A stretch of DNA of 64,000 nt from Bacteroidaceae bacterium (GCA_017547165.1 JAFYQK010000005.1:1-64000), one strand, 5' to 3'. Shown: positions 7,464 through 16,145, numbered from the stretch's first letter. Numbers and translations: made by a program. The notes: generated by a model from the letters alone, not told the origin.

Positions 7464-7685
7464 ATGGAAATTATGAACAGAAAACGAGGAATGGCCTTTG
7501 GCCGCGCCGCCATGCGCTACTATCCCGACCTTGGTTATCAGGCCGCCTTGCGCCGCTTCCGAAGGGAGATATGCGAAACCCCAGGTCTGCTCGATGCCTT
7601 GACGCCACTGGGCTACGAGGAGCACCACCGCTACCTCACGCCACAAGAGATGCAGGTGATAGAAGAACGACTTGGCGAGCCATGA
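7464..7685 (+). CDS. DUF4248 protein
   Basis: A 73-residue protein with the DUF4248 pattern: MAFGRAAMRYYPD, then a helix with paired aromatic and basic residues, and a C-terminal LTPQEMQVIEERLGEP. Members are small, helical, and found next to VirE/DUF3987 genes in Bacteroidetes; they resemble a compact HTH-like DNA-binding protein, but function is unproven. ATG at 7464 is used; ATG at 7473 is an equally possible start. It is the last gene of the left accessory unit before convergent core sequence. Confidence 0.75.
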   Translation: MEIMNRKRGMAFGRAAMRYYPDLGYQAALRRFRREICETPGLLDALTPLGYEEHHRYLTPQEMQVIEERLGEP

Positions 7686-7760
7686 TGCACACACTGAAGA
7701 CTTGCAAGAATACCAGTGAATAACACTATCTTTAGCACAAGAAGGTGGCTCAAAAAGGCT

Positions 7761-7799
7761 AAAAAAAAGAGTGTGCCACAAGTGATGTGACACACTCTT
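7761..7799 (-). terminator. Intrinsic terminator of the GH109-type gene
   Basis: Read on the minus strand, a stem of AAGAGTGTG with CACACTCTT (7767-7775 and 7791-7799, with further partial pairing inside) is followed by eight T residues (the A-run at 7761-7768). It lies 61 bases beyond the stop codon at 7861. Confidence 0.8.
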
Positions 7800-7860
7800 A
7801 TATAAGGTAGTTACCTACCAAAAAATGTATTATGCCTTTTTATTTTGCTTTTTAGCAAGA

Positions 7861-9495
7861 TTACTTTGCTGACAAAGCCTTTGCCATTGCCCTCTCTGCC
7901 TTAACTACAGCAGCGTTGTACTTCTTCTGAGCAGCAGCGGGGTTCTTGGCAGTCTTGATAGCATCGTAGAGCTCCCAAAGCTTGAAGTCTACAGTAACCT
8001 TCTTCTGAGCAGCGGTGTAAGCATCAGCAGCAGCCTCGGTCTTAGCCTCCTCCTCAGCAGGAGCATAAGCATGCTTGTAACCAATCTGCTTGTTCCAGTA
8101 ACCACGAGTGAAATCGGGGAAGGTTACAGCAGCACAGTTGTTGTCCATAGAGATAGTACCCAACTCGGCAAGTGAACACCACTCAGCCATGTCGTATACG
8201 TCCATATCGAGAGGAAGACCATTCTGCAAGCAGTAAACCAAACGAGCGTCCATGATGTAGTCCATACCTCCGTGGCCCATCTCACGACCCTTCTCGCCAT
8301 ACTTGGTGAGGATGGGGTGATAGTACTTCTTCTCGAGAGCCTTCTTCTGCTCAGCGTTGATGAAACCGTGAGCATTCAGATTGTCCATCTGAGGAGCATC
8401 GGTACCCTTGAGAGCGTCGCCAGAAAGAGCATACTCGGGAGTGGGATACTTGGTTGCATAACCCTTGGTACCAGTGAGCTTGAACAAACGGTTATAGGGC
8501 TGAGGAGTCATAACGTTGTGCTGAATCTCAACAACCTTACCCTTTGCTGTACGCATAAGAGTTGTGGTGTGGTCACCATTGCGGAACTCCTTGCACTCCT
8601 TGCCAGTCTTCTTCTCTACAAACTCCTTACCGAAGAAGCTCTCGGTGTCCATAGCAGTGAGAGTGGTGAAGCGGTCGCCACGGTGAATATCAAGACACTG
8701 AGCAACGGGGCCAAGGCCGTGAGTAGCGTATACGTCGCCACGGTTCTCCTTGTTGTACTTCAAACGCCAGTGAAGATTGTCTGTGTCGTTGTCAGCAGGA
8801 TCCTGCCAGTATGCACCCCAGAATCCGTCCAAAGCATGGATGTAAGCACCCTCGGCACGGATAATCTCACCAAAGATACCATCCTGAGCCATTGCAAGAG
8901 CGTTCATCTCGTAGTAGTCGTAGCAGCAGTTCTCGAGAATGAAGCAGTGGAGACGAGTCTTCTCAGAGAGATCGATAAGGCTCCAGCACTGCTCGAGGTT
9001 CATTGCGCTGGGCACCTCGATAGCGGCGTGCTTGCCATTCTCCATAGCGAATTTAGCAACGGGATAGTGGTGATTCCAGTCGGTAGCGATGTAAACGAGA
9101 TCTACATCTTCGCGCTTGCAAATCTCCTCATAACCTTTCTCGCCAGAGTAGATATCAGCGGGCTTGAGACCAGCCTTGCGGAGGAAATCCTGACACTTCT
9201 CGGCACGAGCTTCCTCGTAGTCGCACAATGCAACGATTTCTACACCAGGAATGTGGCAGAAACGCATAACAGCCCAGGGACCACGCATACCAAGACCAAC
9301 GAAAGCTACGCGTACGGTCTGCAATTTGGGAGCAGTAAGACCAAGAACATGCTCCTGGCCAGCAGGACGCTCGGGAGTCTCAATAACAATAGTACCCTTG
9401 TCCCAAGACCACTTGGTGCTGGGTGAAAGAGACTGAGCACTTGCAACCATAGTGATGGCAGCAAGAACAAGAGTTAGAAAGCTTTTCAGTTTCAT
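7861..9495 (-). CDS. GH109-type glycosidase (Gfo/Idh/MocA fold, exported)
   Basis: A 544-residue protein with a Sec signal peptide (MKLKSFLTLVLAAITMVASA). The Rossmann NAD site follows (VAFVGLGMRG, about 64-72), then the GH109 signatures DWNHHYP, ENCCYDYYEMN and ATHGLGPVAQ, where the His is the presumed catalytic residue. GH109 enzymes use tightly bound NAD for redox-assisted hydrolysis of alpha-N-acetylgalactosaminides, so a role in mucin or glycoprotein glycan trimming is plausible; substrate is inferred. Residues about 475-544 form an Ala/Lys/Glu-rich helical tail not expected in the core fold. It is a single-gene unit with its own promoter and terminator, divergent from rlmN. A 384-codon open frame on the other strand is a shadow. 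Confidence 0.85.
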   Translation of the reverse strand: MKLKSFLTLVLAAITMVASAQSLSPSTKWSWDKGTIVIETPERPAGQEHVLGLTAPKLQTVRVAFVGLGMRGPWAVMRFCHIPGVEIVALCDYEEARAEKCQDFLRKAGLKPADIYSGEKGYEEICKREDVDLVYIATDWNHHYPVAKFAMENGKHAAIEVPSAMNLEQCWSLIDLSEKTRLHCFILENCCYDYYEMNALAMAQDGIFGEIIRAEGAYIHALDGFWGAYWQDPADNDTDNLHWRLKYNKENRGDVYATHGLGPVAQCLDIHRGDRFTTLTAMDTESFFGKEFVEKKTGKECKEFRNGDHTTTLMRTAKGKVVEIQHNVMTPQPYNRLFKLTGTKGYATKYPTPEYALSGDALKGTDAPQMDNLNAHGFINAEQKKALEKKYYHPILTKYGEKGREMGHGGMDYIMDARLVYCLQNGLPLDMDVYDMAEWCSLAELGTISMDNNCAAVTFPDFTRGYWNKQIGYKHAYAPAEEEAKTEAAADAYTAAQKKVTVDFKLWELYDAIKTAKNPAAAQKKYNAAVVKAERAMAKALSAK

Positions 9496-9549
9496 TCTTT
9501 TGTTTTCTTTTATAAGTTAATAATTATTTAGGTGTATATTTTGCGATTA

Positions 9550-9580
9550 CAAAGTTACGGAATAAATCTTTAACTTCCAA
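9550..9580 (-). promoter_or_regulatory. Promoter of the GH109-type gene
   Basis: On the minus strand TTGG (9577-9580) precedes TAACTTTG (9550-9557) by 19 bases, matching the Bacteroidetes housekeeping consensus. Confidence 0.75.
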
Positions 9581-9586
9581 GAATAT

Positions 9587-9617
9587 TTTGGTGTTAGGGG
9601 AAAAAAGTGTAACTTTG
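9587..9617 (+). promoter_or_regulatory. Promoter of the rlmN operon
   Basis: TTTG (9587-9590), a 19-base spacer and TAACTTTG (9610-9617) match the consensus exactly. This places the transcript start near 9624, so the rlmN start must be the ATG at 9654 rather than any upstream in-frame codon. Confidence 0.85.
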
Positions 9618-9653
9618 CAAACGAGTATAAGACCGTTTTTATTGCCCCAAAAC

Positions 9654-10736
9654 ATGGACATAGTGACCAAGATACCCCTAATGGGAATGGATCTGCAGGA
9701 GTTAAAGCAAGTGGCAGAGAAAGTGAAATTGCCCGCCTTTGCCGCCAAGCAGATTTTTGCATGGCTATACCAAAAGCATGTTGACGACATAAACCAGATG
9801 ACAAATATCTCGCAAAAGGGTCGCCAAATGCTTGCACAAGAGTATTGTGTGGGCATGATGCCAGCGGTGGAAACGAAACGCAGTGTGGACGGCACGGTAA
9901 AATACCTGTTCCCCACCCTGTCGGGCCATACGGTCGAGAGTGTATATATCCCAGACAAGGAGCGCGGCACACTATGTGTGAGTTGCCAAGTGGGATGCCG
10001 CATGGGATGCAAGTTCTGCATGACAGGACGCCAAGGTTTTCAGGGACACTTAACGGTGACCGACATACTGAATCAGATTTACGCCTTGCCAGAGAGGGAA
10101 CAACTCACAAACATTGTTTTCATGGGTCAGGGCGAGCCTTTTGATAATCTGGACACTGTACTTAAGGTGACACAACTGCTCATGCATCCCGATGCCTGGG
10201 CATGGAGCCCCAAACGAATTACGGTGAGTACCGTGGGAGTAAAGAAGGGGATGCTGAGATTTCTGGATGAGAGTCCATGCCATTTAGCAGTATCGCTACA
10301 CAACCCATTTGCTCCGGAACGAAAGGAAATGATGCCAGCCGAGAATGCCTTCTCTCTGGAGGAGTTCATACCGATGCTGGCCGAGCGCGACTGGTCGCAC
10401 CAACGCCGTCTGTCGTTTGAATATATTGTTTTCGGCGGACAGAACGACACCCCCAGGCATGCCAAGGAACTGGTGAGACTTTTGGCTCCCATAGAGTGCA
10501 GGGTGAACCTGATAAGATTCCATGAGATTCCCGACTCTCCGTATCAGGGCACAAAGGAGGAAAGCATAGTATGGTTGCGCGACTACCTGACACAGCATGG
10601 TGTGACCACAACAATAAGAGCCTCGAGAGGACAGGACATTTGGGCTGCCTGTGGATTGCTTAACACAAAACACAAGGAAGCGAAACTCACATCTGCCACA
10701 ACTGACCTAGACCAAACAAACCTTCTAAATACATAA
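9654..10736 (+). CDS. rlmN: RlmN, dual-specificity RNA (adenine-C2) methyltransferase
   Basis: A 360-residue radical-SAM enzyme that methylates C2 of A2503 in 23S rRNA and A37 of some tRNAs. The radical-SAM cysteines are Cys115, Cys119 and Cys122 in CRMGCKFC; FMGQGEP and HNPFAPERKEMMP are further family signatures. The resolving cysteine near the C-terminus is in WAACGLL. Length and motifs are normal. It is the first gene of a long co-directional run: the DUF4837 gene starts four bases after its stop, then the PdxA-like gene and beyond. Confidence 0.95.
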   Translation: MDIVTKIPLMGMDLQELKQVAEKVKLPAFAAKQIFAWLYQKHVDDINQMTNISQKGRQMLAQEYCVGMMPAVETKRSVDGTVKYLFPTLSGHTVESVYIPDKERGTLCVSCQVGCRMGCKFCMTGRQGFQGHLTVTDILNQIYALPEREQLTNIVFMGQGEPFDNLDTVLKVTQLLMHPDAWAWSPKRITVSTVGVKKGMLRFLDESPCHLAVSLHNPFAPERKEMMPAENAFSLEEFIPMLAERDWSHQRRLSFEYIVFGGQNDTPRHAKELVRLLAPIECRVNLIRFHEIPDSPYQGTKEESIVWLRDYLTQHGVTTTIRASRGQDIWAACGLLNTKHKEAKLTSATTDLDQTNLLNT

Positions 10737-10740
10737 ACAG

Positions 10741-11796
10741 ATGAAAAAGATAATATACTGCTTTGCACTGATTACAAGCTTTTTACTTTGCAGTTGCGAA
10801 AAATCTCATTTCTTGCCTATGGCAAGCGGCAGACCTTATGAGGTGATGGTGGTGATGGACTCTATGGAGTGGAAAGCACCTCACGGCAGAGCCTTGTTTG
10901 ACATACTAGACACGGATGTCCCCATGTTGCCCCAGAGCGAGCGTTCGTTCCGCATTTCACAATGTGAGCGCAAGAATTTCGACCGCATGCTCAACATCTT
11001 CCGCAATATCATCATCGTGAACATCGACCCAACACAATACACCAGAACAAGGATGAAGTTCACCCGTGACAAATATGCCATGGAGCAGATTGTGCTGACA
11101 ATAAACTCTCCCTCTAATGAGGAATTCAGGAACTTCTGTGTGGAGAACCGCCAGAATATTGTGGATTTCCTGACAAAGATGGAGATGAACCGATTGGTAA
11201 AGGAACTGAAGACGACAAACTCGAAGGTGACAAAGGAACTGGCAAAGCAGATTTTCCAATGTGATGTTGATGCACCCAAGGAACTGACCTCGTACAAGAA
11301 AGGAAAGGACTTCCTGTGGACTTCGAACAACACTCCCAGCGGTATGATGAGCATAGTGATGTATTCCTTCCCCTACGAAGGTCCGCACATCTTTAATAAA
11401 GAGTACCTGATTCAGAAGCGCGACTCTGCAATGAAGGCAAACATCCCTGGCGAGAAACCCGGCATGTACATGACTACCGACACATTGTGCACAGTGGTGA
11501 AACCCATTGTAGTGCACAAGAATTATGCTATGGAAATGCGTGGACTATGGTATATGGAGAACGATTGCATGGGTGGTCCGTATGTGAGCCACCATCGCGT
11601 TGACACCGAAGCCAACAGAGTGGTAGTGATAGAGGGCTTTGTGTATGCTCCAGAGAAAATGAAGCGCGGTTTGATACGCCGACTAGAAGGTTCGCTATAC
11701 ACTTTGAAACTACCAGAAGAACAATATGCGGCAGAGATAACCCCTGGCATTGAAGAGGAGGTGGTAAAAGAAGAGCCAAGCGAACAAAAACTGTAA
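10741..11796 (+). CDS. DUF4837 family lipoprotein
   Basis: A 351-residue protein with a lipoprotein signal peptide (lipid-bearing Cys in LLCSCEK, about residues 17-19). The body fits DUF4837: GRPYEVMVVMD near the start, a DVPMLPQSERSFRISQ stretch, and GLWYMENDCMGGPYVSH in the C-terminal half. These proteins are widespread in Bacteroidetes, sit in the cell envelope and have no known function. The gene follows rlmN by four bases and precedes the PdxA-like gene by nine, so it is part of the rlmN operon. The C-terminus (EEEVVKEEPSEQKL) is an acidic tail. Confidence 0.85.
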   Translation: MKKIIYCFALITSFLLCSCEKSHFLPMASGRPYEVMVVMDSMEWKAPHGRALFDILDTDVPMLPQSERSFRISQCERKNFDRMLNIFRNIIIVNIDPTQYTRTRMKFTRDKYAMEQIVLTINSPSNEEFRNFCVENRQNIVDFLTKMEMNRLVKELKTTNSKVTKELAKQIFQCDVDAPKELTSYKKGKDFLWTSNNTPSGMMSIVMYSFPYEGPHIFNKEYLIQKRDSAMKANIPGEKPGMYMTTDTLCTVVKPIVVHKNYAMEMRGLWYMENDCMGGPYVSHHRVDTEANRVVVIEGFVYAPEKMKRGLIRRLEGSLYTLKLPEEQYAAEITPGIEEEVVKEEPSEQKL

Positions 11797-11805
11797 TACA
11801 TATAT

Positions 11806-12471
11806 ATGAATAGATTAAATATTGGAATTACTGCCTTTGACCAATCTGGCAAGGACAAGATAAGTGCGGCTTTTGAGGAGCCCATGCTGGATGAGATTTG
11901 CAACCAGAGTTTGTACGAGACCTTTGGCGAAGAGGCCATAGACGAGGCTCTGAAAGATTGGGAGGAGGGCAACACAGATGCCATAATGGTGGTGCCTGCC
12001 GAGGGTGAAACAAAACTGAATCCCGCCGCTTTAAATGGTATGGACATGATAGTGTGGCATAATCTGCGCATGGCCTTTACAAATGGGGACGAAGACATAC
12101 AGAGCCAGATCATTATGCTCGAAGATGCATTGCGCCGCGACTTTGACATTGACAAGCCACGCATCTCCCCATTTTGGGACGCAGAACATCTGGAGGCTTT
12201 TGACGTTGTAATGATGAACGAAAGGGAACAAGGACTGAAGGAGTTCCTGAATTACACAAACGGCAATGGCATAGCCTTCACAACAGGTAGAGAACTGGTA
12301 TGCACCAGTCCATTCTCGGAGGAATCGTTCTTTGAGAGCATATTCCTGGCAAAAGATATTCTTGCCGCCAGAGAACGCTACGACGAGGCACGCAAGAATC
12401 CTCTGCCAAAACTCTTTGCTGACAAAAAAGACGAGAACAGAAAACACCATGAGTCTGATAAACAAGGTTAG
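11806..12471 (+). CDS. Degenerate PdxA-like protein
   Basis: A 221-residue protein that looks like a shrunken 4-hydroxythreonine-4-phosphate dehydrogenase (PdxA, normally about 330-360 residues). The start LNIGITAFDQSGKD parallels the PdxA start (GIT-GD-xGIG), LRRDFDIDKPRI parallels the central strand, and the last 70 residues follow PdxA closely (REQGLKEF, FTTGRELVCTSP, then AKDILAARERYDEA and NPLPKLF). The metal-binding histidines are gone: the expected YHDQG reads NEREQG, and the HGTA region reads SEES. It cannot be a normal PdxA. The frame is open and the spacing to neighbours is tight, so it may have been kept for another role, or it is decaying. Its 3' end overlaps the next gene by 23 bases. 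Confidence 0.7.
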   Translation: MNRLNIGITAFDQSGKDKISAAFEEPMLDEICNQSLYETFGEEAIDEALKDWEEGNTDAIMVVPAEGETKLNPAALNGMDMIVWHNLRMAFTNGDEDIQSQIIMLEDALRRDFDIDKPRISPFWDAEHLEAFDVVMMNEREQGLKEFLNYTNGNGIAFTTGRELVCTSPFSEESFFESIFLAKDILAARERYDEARKNPLPKLFADKKDENRKHHESDKQG

Positions 12472-13381
12472 GGCAACACTGAAGAGCCAAGACACGGAAG
12501 GCCCCTTCGAACTGTATGTCACCCGAACTCCAGGATACCTGTGGGCATGCCTGTTTGAATGGTTGGGGGTGCATCCCGTGGTGGTTACCCTGATGAGCAT
12601 TGCCATCGGAGCCGCAAGCGGGTGGTTCTTCTATAGCGAGAGCCTGCAAATGAACATCATTGGCATGGCTCTACTGGTGTGGGCAAACTGGTATGATTGC
12701 GCCGACGGGCAATTGGCGCGCATGACAGGCAAAAGAACTTTGATAGGGCGTATCCTTGATGGGTTCTGCGGCGATGTGTGGTTCTTCTCGATATACTTTT
12801 TCCTTTGCCTGAGAATGCAAAGCCAACCGATTCCAGGCACCAACATTGAGTGGGGCGTATGGATTTGGCTCTTGGGAGCATGGGCTGGACTGAGATGCCA
12901 CGGCAGACAGTGTGCTATAGGAGATTATTACCGCAACATACATCTGTATTTCCTTCTGGGAGCGAATAAAGCCGAACTGGATTCGTCAAAAAAGATTAAA
13001 GAGGAGATGAGACAGATGAAGTGGTGCAGTGCCGACTGGTTCCACAAACTCTACCTATACTTCTATGCAAGATACACAGGTTCGCAAGAGGATCAGGTGA
13101 AGGTGTTCCATAAGATGATGGCATTATTAGACCAGAAATATGGTGGCAATATACCAGAGGAGTTGCGCCGCAACTTCTGCAAGGAGAGCAAACCACTGAT
13201 GCCTCTGACCAACATTATAACCTTCGACACCAGAGTGATAGTGCTCTTCGTCTGCATTGGTTTTGGTGTGCCCTGGGTCTACTTCCTTTTCGAATCCATA
13301 ATACTGGAGGCTGTTAGGTTCTATATGATAAACAGGCACGAAAGACTCTGCCAAAAGGTGATAGATGAAGTGAGCGGATAA
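12449..13381 (+). CDS. CDP-alcohol phosphotransferase, membrane
   Basis: A 310-residue multi-spanning membrane enzyme of the CDP-alcohol phosphotransferase class, which moves a phospho-group from a CDP-alcohol to an acceptor hydroxyl in phospholipid or inositol-lipid synthesis. The signature begins with Asp83-x2-Asp86-Gly87-x2-Ala90-Arg91, then Gly100 and Asp104. The fourth acidic residue is at 109, one position later than in the usual D-x3-D ending (position 108 is Gly). Hydrophobic segments flank the motif and recur near the C-terminus (VIVLFVCIGFGVPWVYFLF). ATG at 12449 is chosen because the family start follows it; upstream in-frame codons lie inside the PdxA-like gene. The IspD-like cytidylyltransferase downstream may supply the CDP-activated partner. 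Confidence 0.75.
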   Translation: MSLINKVRATLKSQDTEGPFELYVTRTPGYLWACLFEWLGVHPVVVTLMSIAIGAASGWFFYSESLQMNIIGMALLVWANWYDCADGQLARMTGKRTLIGRILDGFCGDVWFFSIYFFLCLRMQSQPIPGTNIEWGVWIWLLGAWAGLRCHGRQCAIGDYYRNIHLYFLLGANKAELDSSKKIKEEMRQMKWCSADWFHKLYLYFYARYTGSQEDQVKVFHKMMALLDQKYGGNIPEELRRNFCKESKPLMPLTNIITFDTRVIVLFVCIGFGVPWVYFLFESIILEAVRFYMINRHERLCQKVIDEVSG

Positions 13382-13495
13382 TAGATGCTGAAGTTATATC
13401 GCATGTATAGGAACATAGAAGAACTATAGCAACTAAATTTGATAAGATATAGAAGATAAATCATAGAAGCCATAAGCGAACACGATAATACATAA

Positions 13496-14209
13496 ATGAT
13501 GAACAAAAGCATAGCACTGATTTTGGCTGGAGGCATAGGTAGCAGAATGCAACTCTCTATGCCTAAGCAATTTGTTGCTGTAGATGGACTCACCATTCTG
13601 CAACACACGATGCTTGCATTTCAGCAGCATCAGCTCATCAGTGACATATATGTAGTGACCTCGCCACAATGGCACGAGGATGTCTGCCAACAGGCTCAAG
13701 AGGCCGGAATAAGCAAATTTGCCGCTTGCATAGAGGCTGGCGAAAATAGTTTTAAGTCAGCAAAAAATGGCATCAGGCATCTGCAACAAATAGATGAGGG
13801 AGACACTGTGGTGCTGATACATGATGCCGTGCGACCTTTGGTATCACAAGACATCATAAGCCGAAACATTGCCGTGTGCCTATCAAGAGGCAATGCTATC
13901 ACAGCAATGCCAAGCCAAGAGAGCTATATGGTGATTGGCCCCAACCAGAACAACAGTAATGAGTACATAGCAAGAGAGCAGTTGCTAAGAGCACAAACTC
14001 CTCACACATTCAGACTGAAAGAACTGGTAGAAATGATGGGAGAAGCAGAAGAAAAGGGCATTAGTTACTCGCAATCGATTTTCACCCTGGCAAACGAATT
14101 GGGGCATACCCCACTCCACCCTGCCGAAGGAGAAATCATAAACTTCAAGATAACATTGCCCTCGGACATTGCTATTTTCCAGGCCATTCTGCGCGAAATT
14201 AGAGGATAA
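13496..14209 (+). CDS. IspD/TarI-family cytidylyltransferase
   Basis: A 237-residue nucleotidyltransferase. The N-terminal loop LILAGGIGSRM with MPKQF binds CTP, IHDAVRP is the second signature, and NFKITLPSDIAIF closes the fold. IspD makes CDP-methylerythritol for isoprenoid synthesis; TarI-type relatives make CDP-ribitol and related polyols. The LAGG start (rather than AAGxGxR) leaves the choice open, so no gene symbol is given. It follows the CDP-alcohol phosphotransferase by 114 bases, with a -7-like TAAATTTG at 13434-13441 between them. The pairing suggests either the sole IspD of the genome or a CDP-polyol supply for the neighbouring membrane enzyme. Confidence 0.7.
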   Translation: MMNKSIALILAGGIGSRMQLSMPKQFVAVDGLTILQHTMLAFQQHQLISDIYVVTSPQWHEDVCQQAQEAGISKFAACIEAGENSFKSAKNGIRHLQQIDEGDTVVLIHDAVRPLVSQDIISRNIAVCLSRGNAITAMPSQESYMVIGPNQNNSNEYIAREQLLRAQTPHTFRLKELVEMMGEAEEKGISYSQSIFTLANELGHTPLHPAEGEIINFKITLPSDIAIFQAILREIRG

Positions 14210-14232
14210 TAGATTGTGCTGGTGGGCACAAA

Positions 14233-14264
14233 ATTGTATTTTTCAATAAAATTTAATAACTTTG
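14233..14264 (+). promoter_or_regulatory. Promoter of the sigma-54 activator gene
   Basis: ATTG at 14233-14236 and TAACTTTG at 14257-14264, spaced by 20 bases, fit the Bacteroidetes consensus. This supports ATG at 14288 as the start of the activator. Confidence 0.65.
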
Positions 14265-14287
14265 CGCACTCTCCCTTTATACAGGTT

Positions 14288-15556
14288 ATGGAAACAACAT
14301 TCTTACAAGACATTAAGGCTCGGTACAACATCGTTGGTCGCGATGAGAAACTGAATGTAGCGCTTGATACAGCTCTTCAAGTAGCACGAACCGACTTGAG
14401 TGTGCTGATTCAGGGCGAGAGCGGTGTGGGCAAGGAGATAATTCCACGTATCATACACGACAACAGTCTTAGAAAAACCAAGAAATATATAGCCATTAAC
14501 TGTGGCAGTATCCCCGAAGGCACTATCGATTCTGAACTATTTGGACACGAGAAAGGTTCGTACACAGGAGCCATCGGAGAAAGAGAGGGTTATTTTGGTG
14601 CTGCCGATGGCGGAACACTCTTTTTGGACGAGGTAGGAGAACTTCCTCTGACAACCCAGGCACGATTGTTAAGAGTGCTGGAAACCGGCGAATATCTGAG
14701 AGTTGGTAGCGACACTCCAAGGCGCACCAATGTACGCATAGTGGCGGCAACAAATGTTGACATACCAAATGCCATACGCGAGGGGCGTTTCAGAGAAGAT
14801 CTATACTACCGACTTTGCACCATAAACATACAAATGCCAGCCTTGCGCGACAGGGGCATAGATAGCGTACTGCTATTTAAATTGTTTGCAATGAACACGG
14901 CAAGCAAATATCACATTCCGGAACCAATACGCTTAAGTGCGGAAGGTGAACAGACAGTGATGGCGTACAAGTGGCCTGGCAATATCCGCCAACTGAAGAA
15001 TGTGGTGGAACAAATGAGCATACTGGAAAAGGGTATGCAAATCACGCCGGAAGTGCTTTACAGATATGGCATTGTGGCAGGCCAGGGCGAGAGCTATGCT
15101 ATTTCCCGCATAGGCAAGACATCGAGCGAGGGAGGCCGACACGACTGGGAGAATGAGATAAAATGGTTGGCTAATGCCGTGATGAAATTGCGCTCGGAGG
15201 TTGACGAACTGAAAAAGCACATCATCAGTGAGCATACTACACCACAAACTCCAGCTCCACTACAGTTGGAGGGACAAAGTATCATGGAAGTGCCGACAAT
15301 GCCGGTGGTGGCACAGGAGACTGTGCAGCCATTGTATATCCCGACAGCTTCGATGAGCACTACCCCACGCCACCAGTTCGACGACATTGAGGAGGTGAAG
15401 GAAGTAGAGAGTTTGAATCTTGAAGAACTTGAAAAAAGAAATATAATAAGGGCTCTGCAACAGAGTCACAACAGGCGCAGAGTGGCCGCTCAGCAATTGG
15501 GAATAAGCGAACGCACATTGTACAGAAAAATCAAAGACTATGGATTGGAAGAATAA
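14288..15556 (+). CDS. Sigma-54-dependent transcriptional activator without receiver domain
   Basis: A 422-residue protein. The AAA+ domain starts almost at the N-terminus: Walker A GESGVGKE (43-50), Walker B GGTLFLDEVGELP (108-120), and arginine-finger-type sequences beyond. The loop that contacts sigma-54 is GSYTGA (90-95) instead of the usual GAFTGA. A linker of about 110 residues precedes a Fis-type HTH (RRVAAQQLGISERTLYRKI) at the C-terminus. With no receiver or PAS domain, signal input is unclear. It lies immediately ahead of lptE, a placement I believe is common in Bacteroidetes, and may act globally rather than on its own operon. Confidence 0.85.
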   Translation: METTFLQDIKARYNIVGRDEKLNVALDTALQVARTDLSVLIQGESGVGKEIIPRIIHDNSLRKTKKYIAINCGSIPEGTIDSELFGHEKGSYTGAIGEREGYFGAADGGTLFLDEVGELPLTTQARLLRVLETGEYLRVGSDTPRRTNVRIVAATNVDIPNAIREGRFREDLYYRLCTINIQMPALRDRGIDSVLLFKLFAMNTASKYHIPEPIRLSAEGEQTVMAYKWPGNIRQLKNVVEQMSILEKGMQITPEVLYRYGIVAGQGESYAISRIGKTSSEGGRHDWENEIKWLANAVMKLRSEVDELKKHIISEHTTPQTPAPLQLEGQSIMEVPTMPVVAQETVQPLYIPTASMSTTPRHQFDDIEEVKEVESLNLEELEKRNIIRALQQSHNRRRVAAQQLGISERTLYRKIKDYGLEE

Positions 15557-15596
15557 TCCTAGCCCCACAAGAAAAACAAAAACTGATAAAGCAAGC

Positions 15597-16145
15597 ATGA
15601 AGGAGAGAATGAAAAGATACAGATGCAAACTATTGGCAAGCCTGATGGCTATATTGTTATTTAGCAGTGCCGCCTTGTTGGTTTCGTCGTGCTCTATCAG
15701 CTATAAGTTCAATGGCGCCAGCATAGACTATAACACCATAAAAAGCATACAGATAGGAACCTTCCCCATACGAAGTGTTTATGTGTGGGCACCAATGCAG
15801 TCTATCTTCCAAAACCAGCTCACCGACATCTATGCGCGACAAACCCGTTTGAAACAGGTAAAAAGAAATGGTGACCTCATCCTGGAAGGTGAAATTGTGG
15901 GTTTCGACCAATTTAACAAAGGTGTTTCAAATAGCGGTTATTCTAACCAGGTGCAGTTGAAAATTACAGTTAATGTAAGATTCACAAATAATAAGAATCA
16001 TAAGGAGGATTTTGAGCAGAAATTCACGGCTACATCAACATACGATGCCACACAACAACTTGTAAACGTACAGGAAGAATTGGTAACACAGATGTGCAAG
16101 GATATCACCGACCAAATCTTCAATGCCACAGTAGCAAACTGGTAG
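15597..16145 (+). CDS. lptE: LptE-family LPS-assembly lipoprotein
   Basis: A 182-residue lipoprotein: signal peptide with lipobox ending in LLVSSCS, then SYKFNGASIDYNTIKSIQI, the Bacteroidetes LptE pattern. LptE plugs the LptD beta-barrel and helps place LPS in the outer leaflet of the outer membrane. ATG at 15597 is chosen over an upstream ATG inside the activator gene, because it gives a compact signal peptide; ATG at 15609 is also possible. A conserved GDLILEGEIVGFD strand and a C-terminal helix (EELVTQMCKDITDQIF) support the fold. Confidence 0.8.
   Translation: MKERMKRYRCKLLASLMAILLFSSAALLVSSCSISYKFNGASIDYNTIKSIQIGTFPIRSVYVWAPMQSIFQNQLTDIYARQTRLKQVKRNGDLILEGEIVGFDQFNKGVSNSGYSNQVQLKITVNVRFTNNKNHKEDFEQKFTATSTYDATQQLVNVQEELVTQMCKDITDQIFNATVANW

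Noticed and set aside
8272-9426. A 384-codon open frame on the plus strand
   Set aside because: It lies wholly opposite the GH109-type gene, whose signal peptide, NAD site, promoter and terminator are all present. The plus frame shows no domain pattern.
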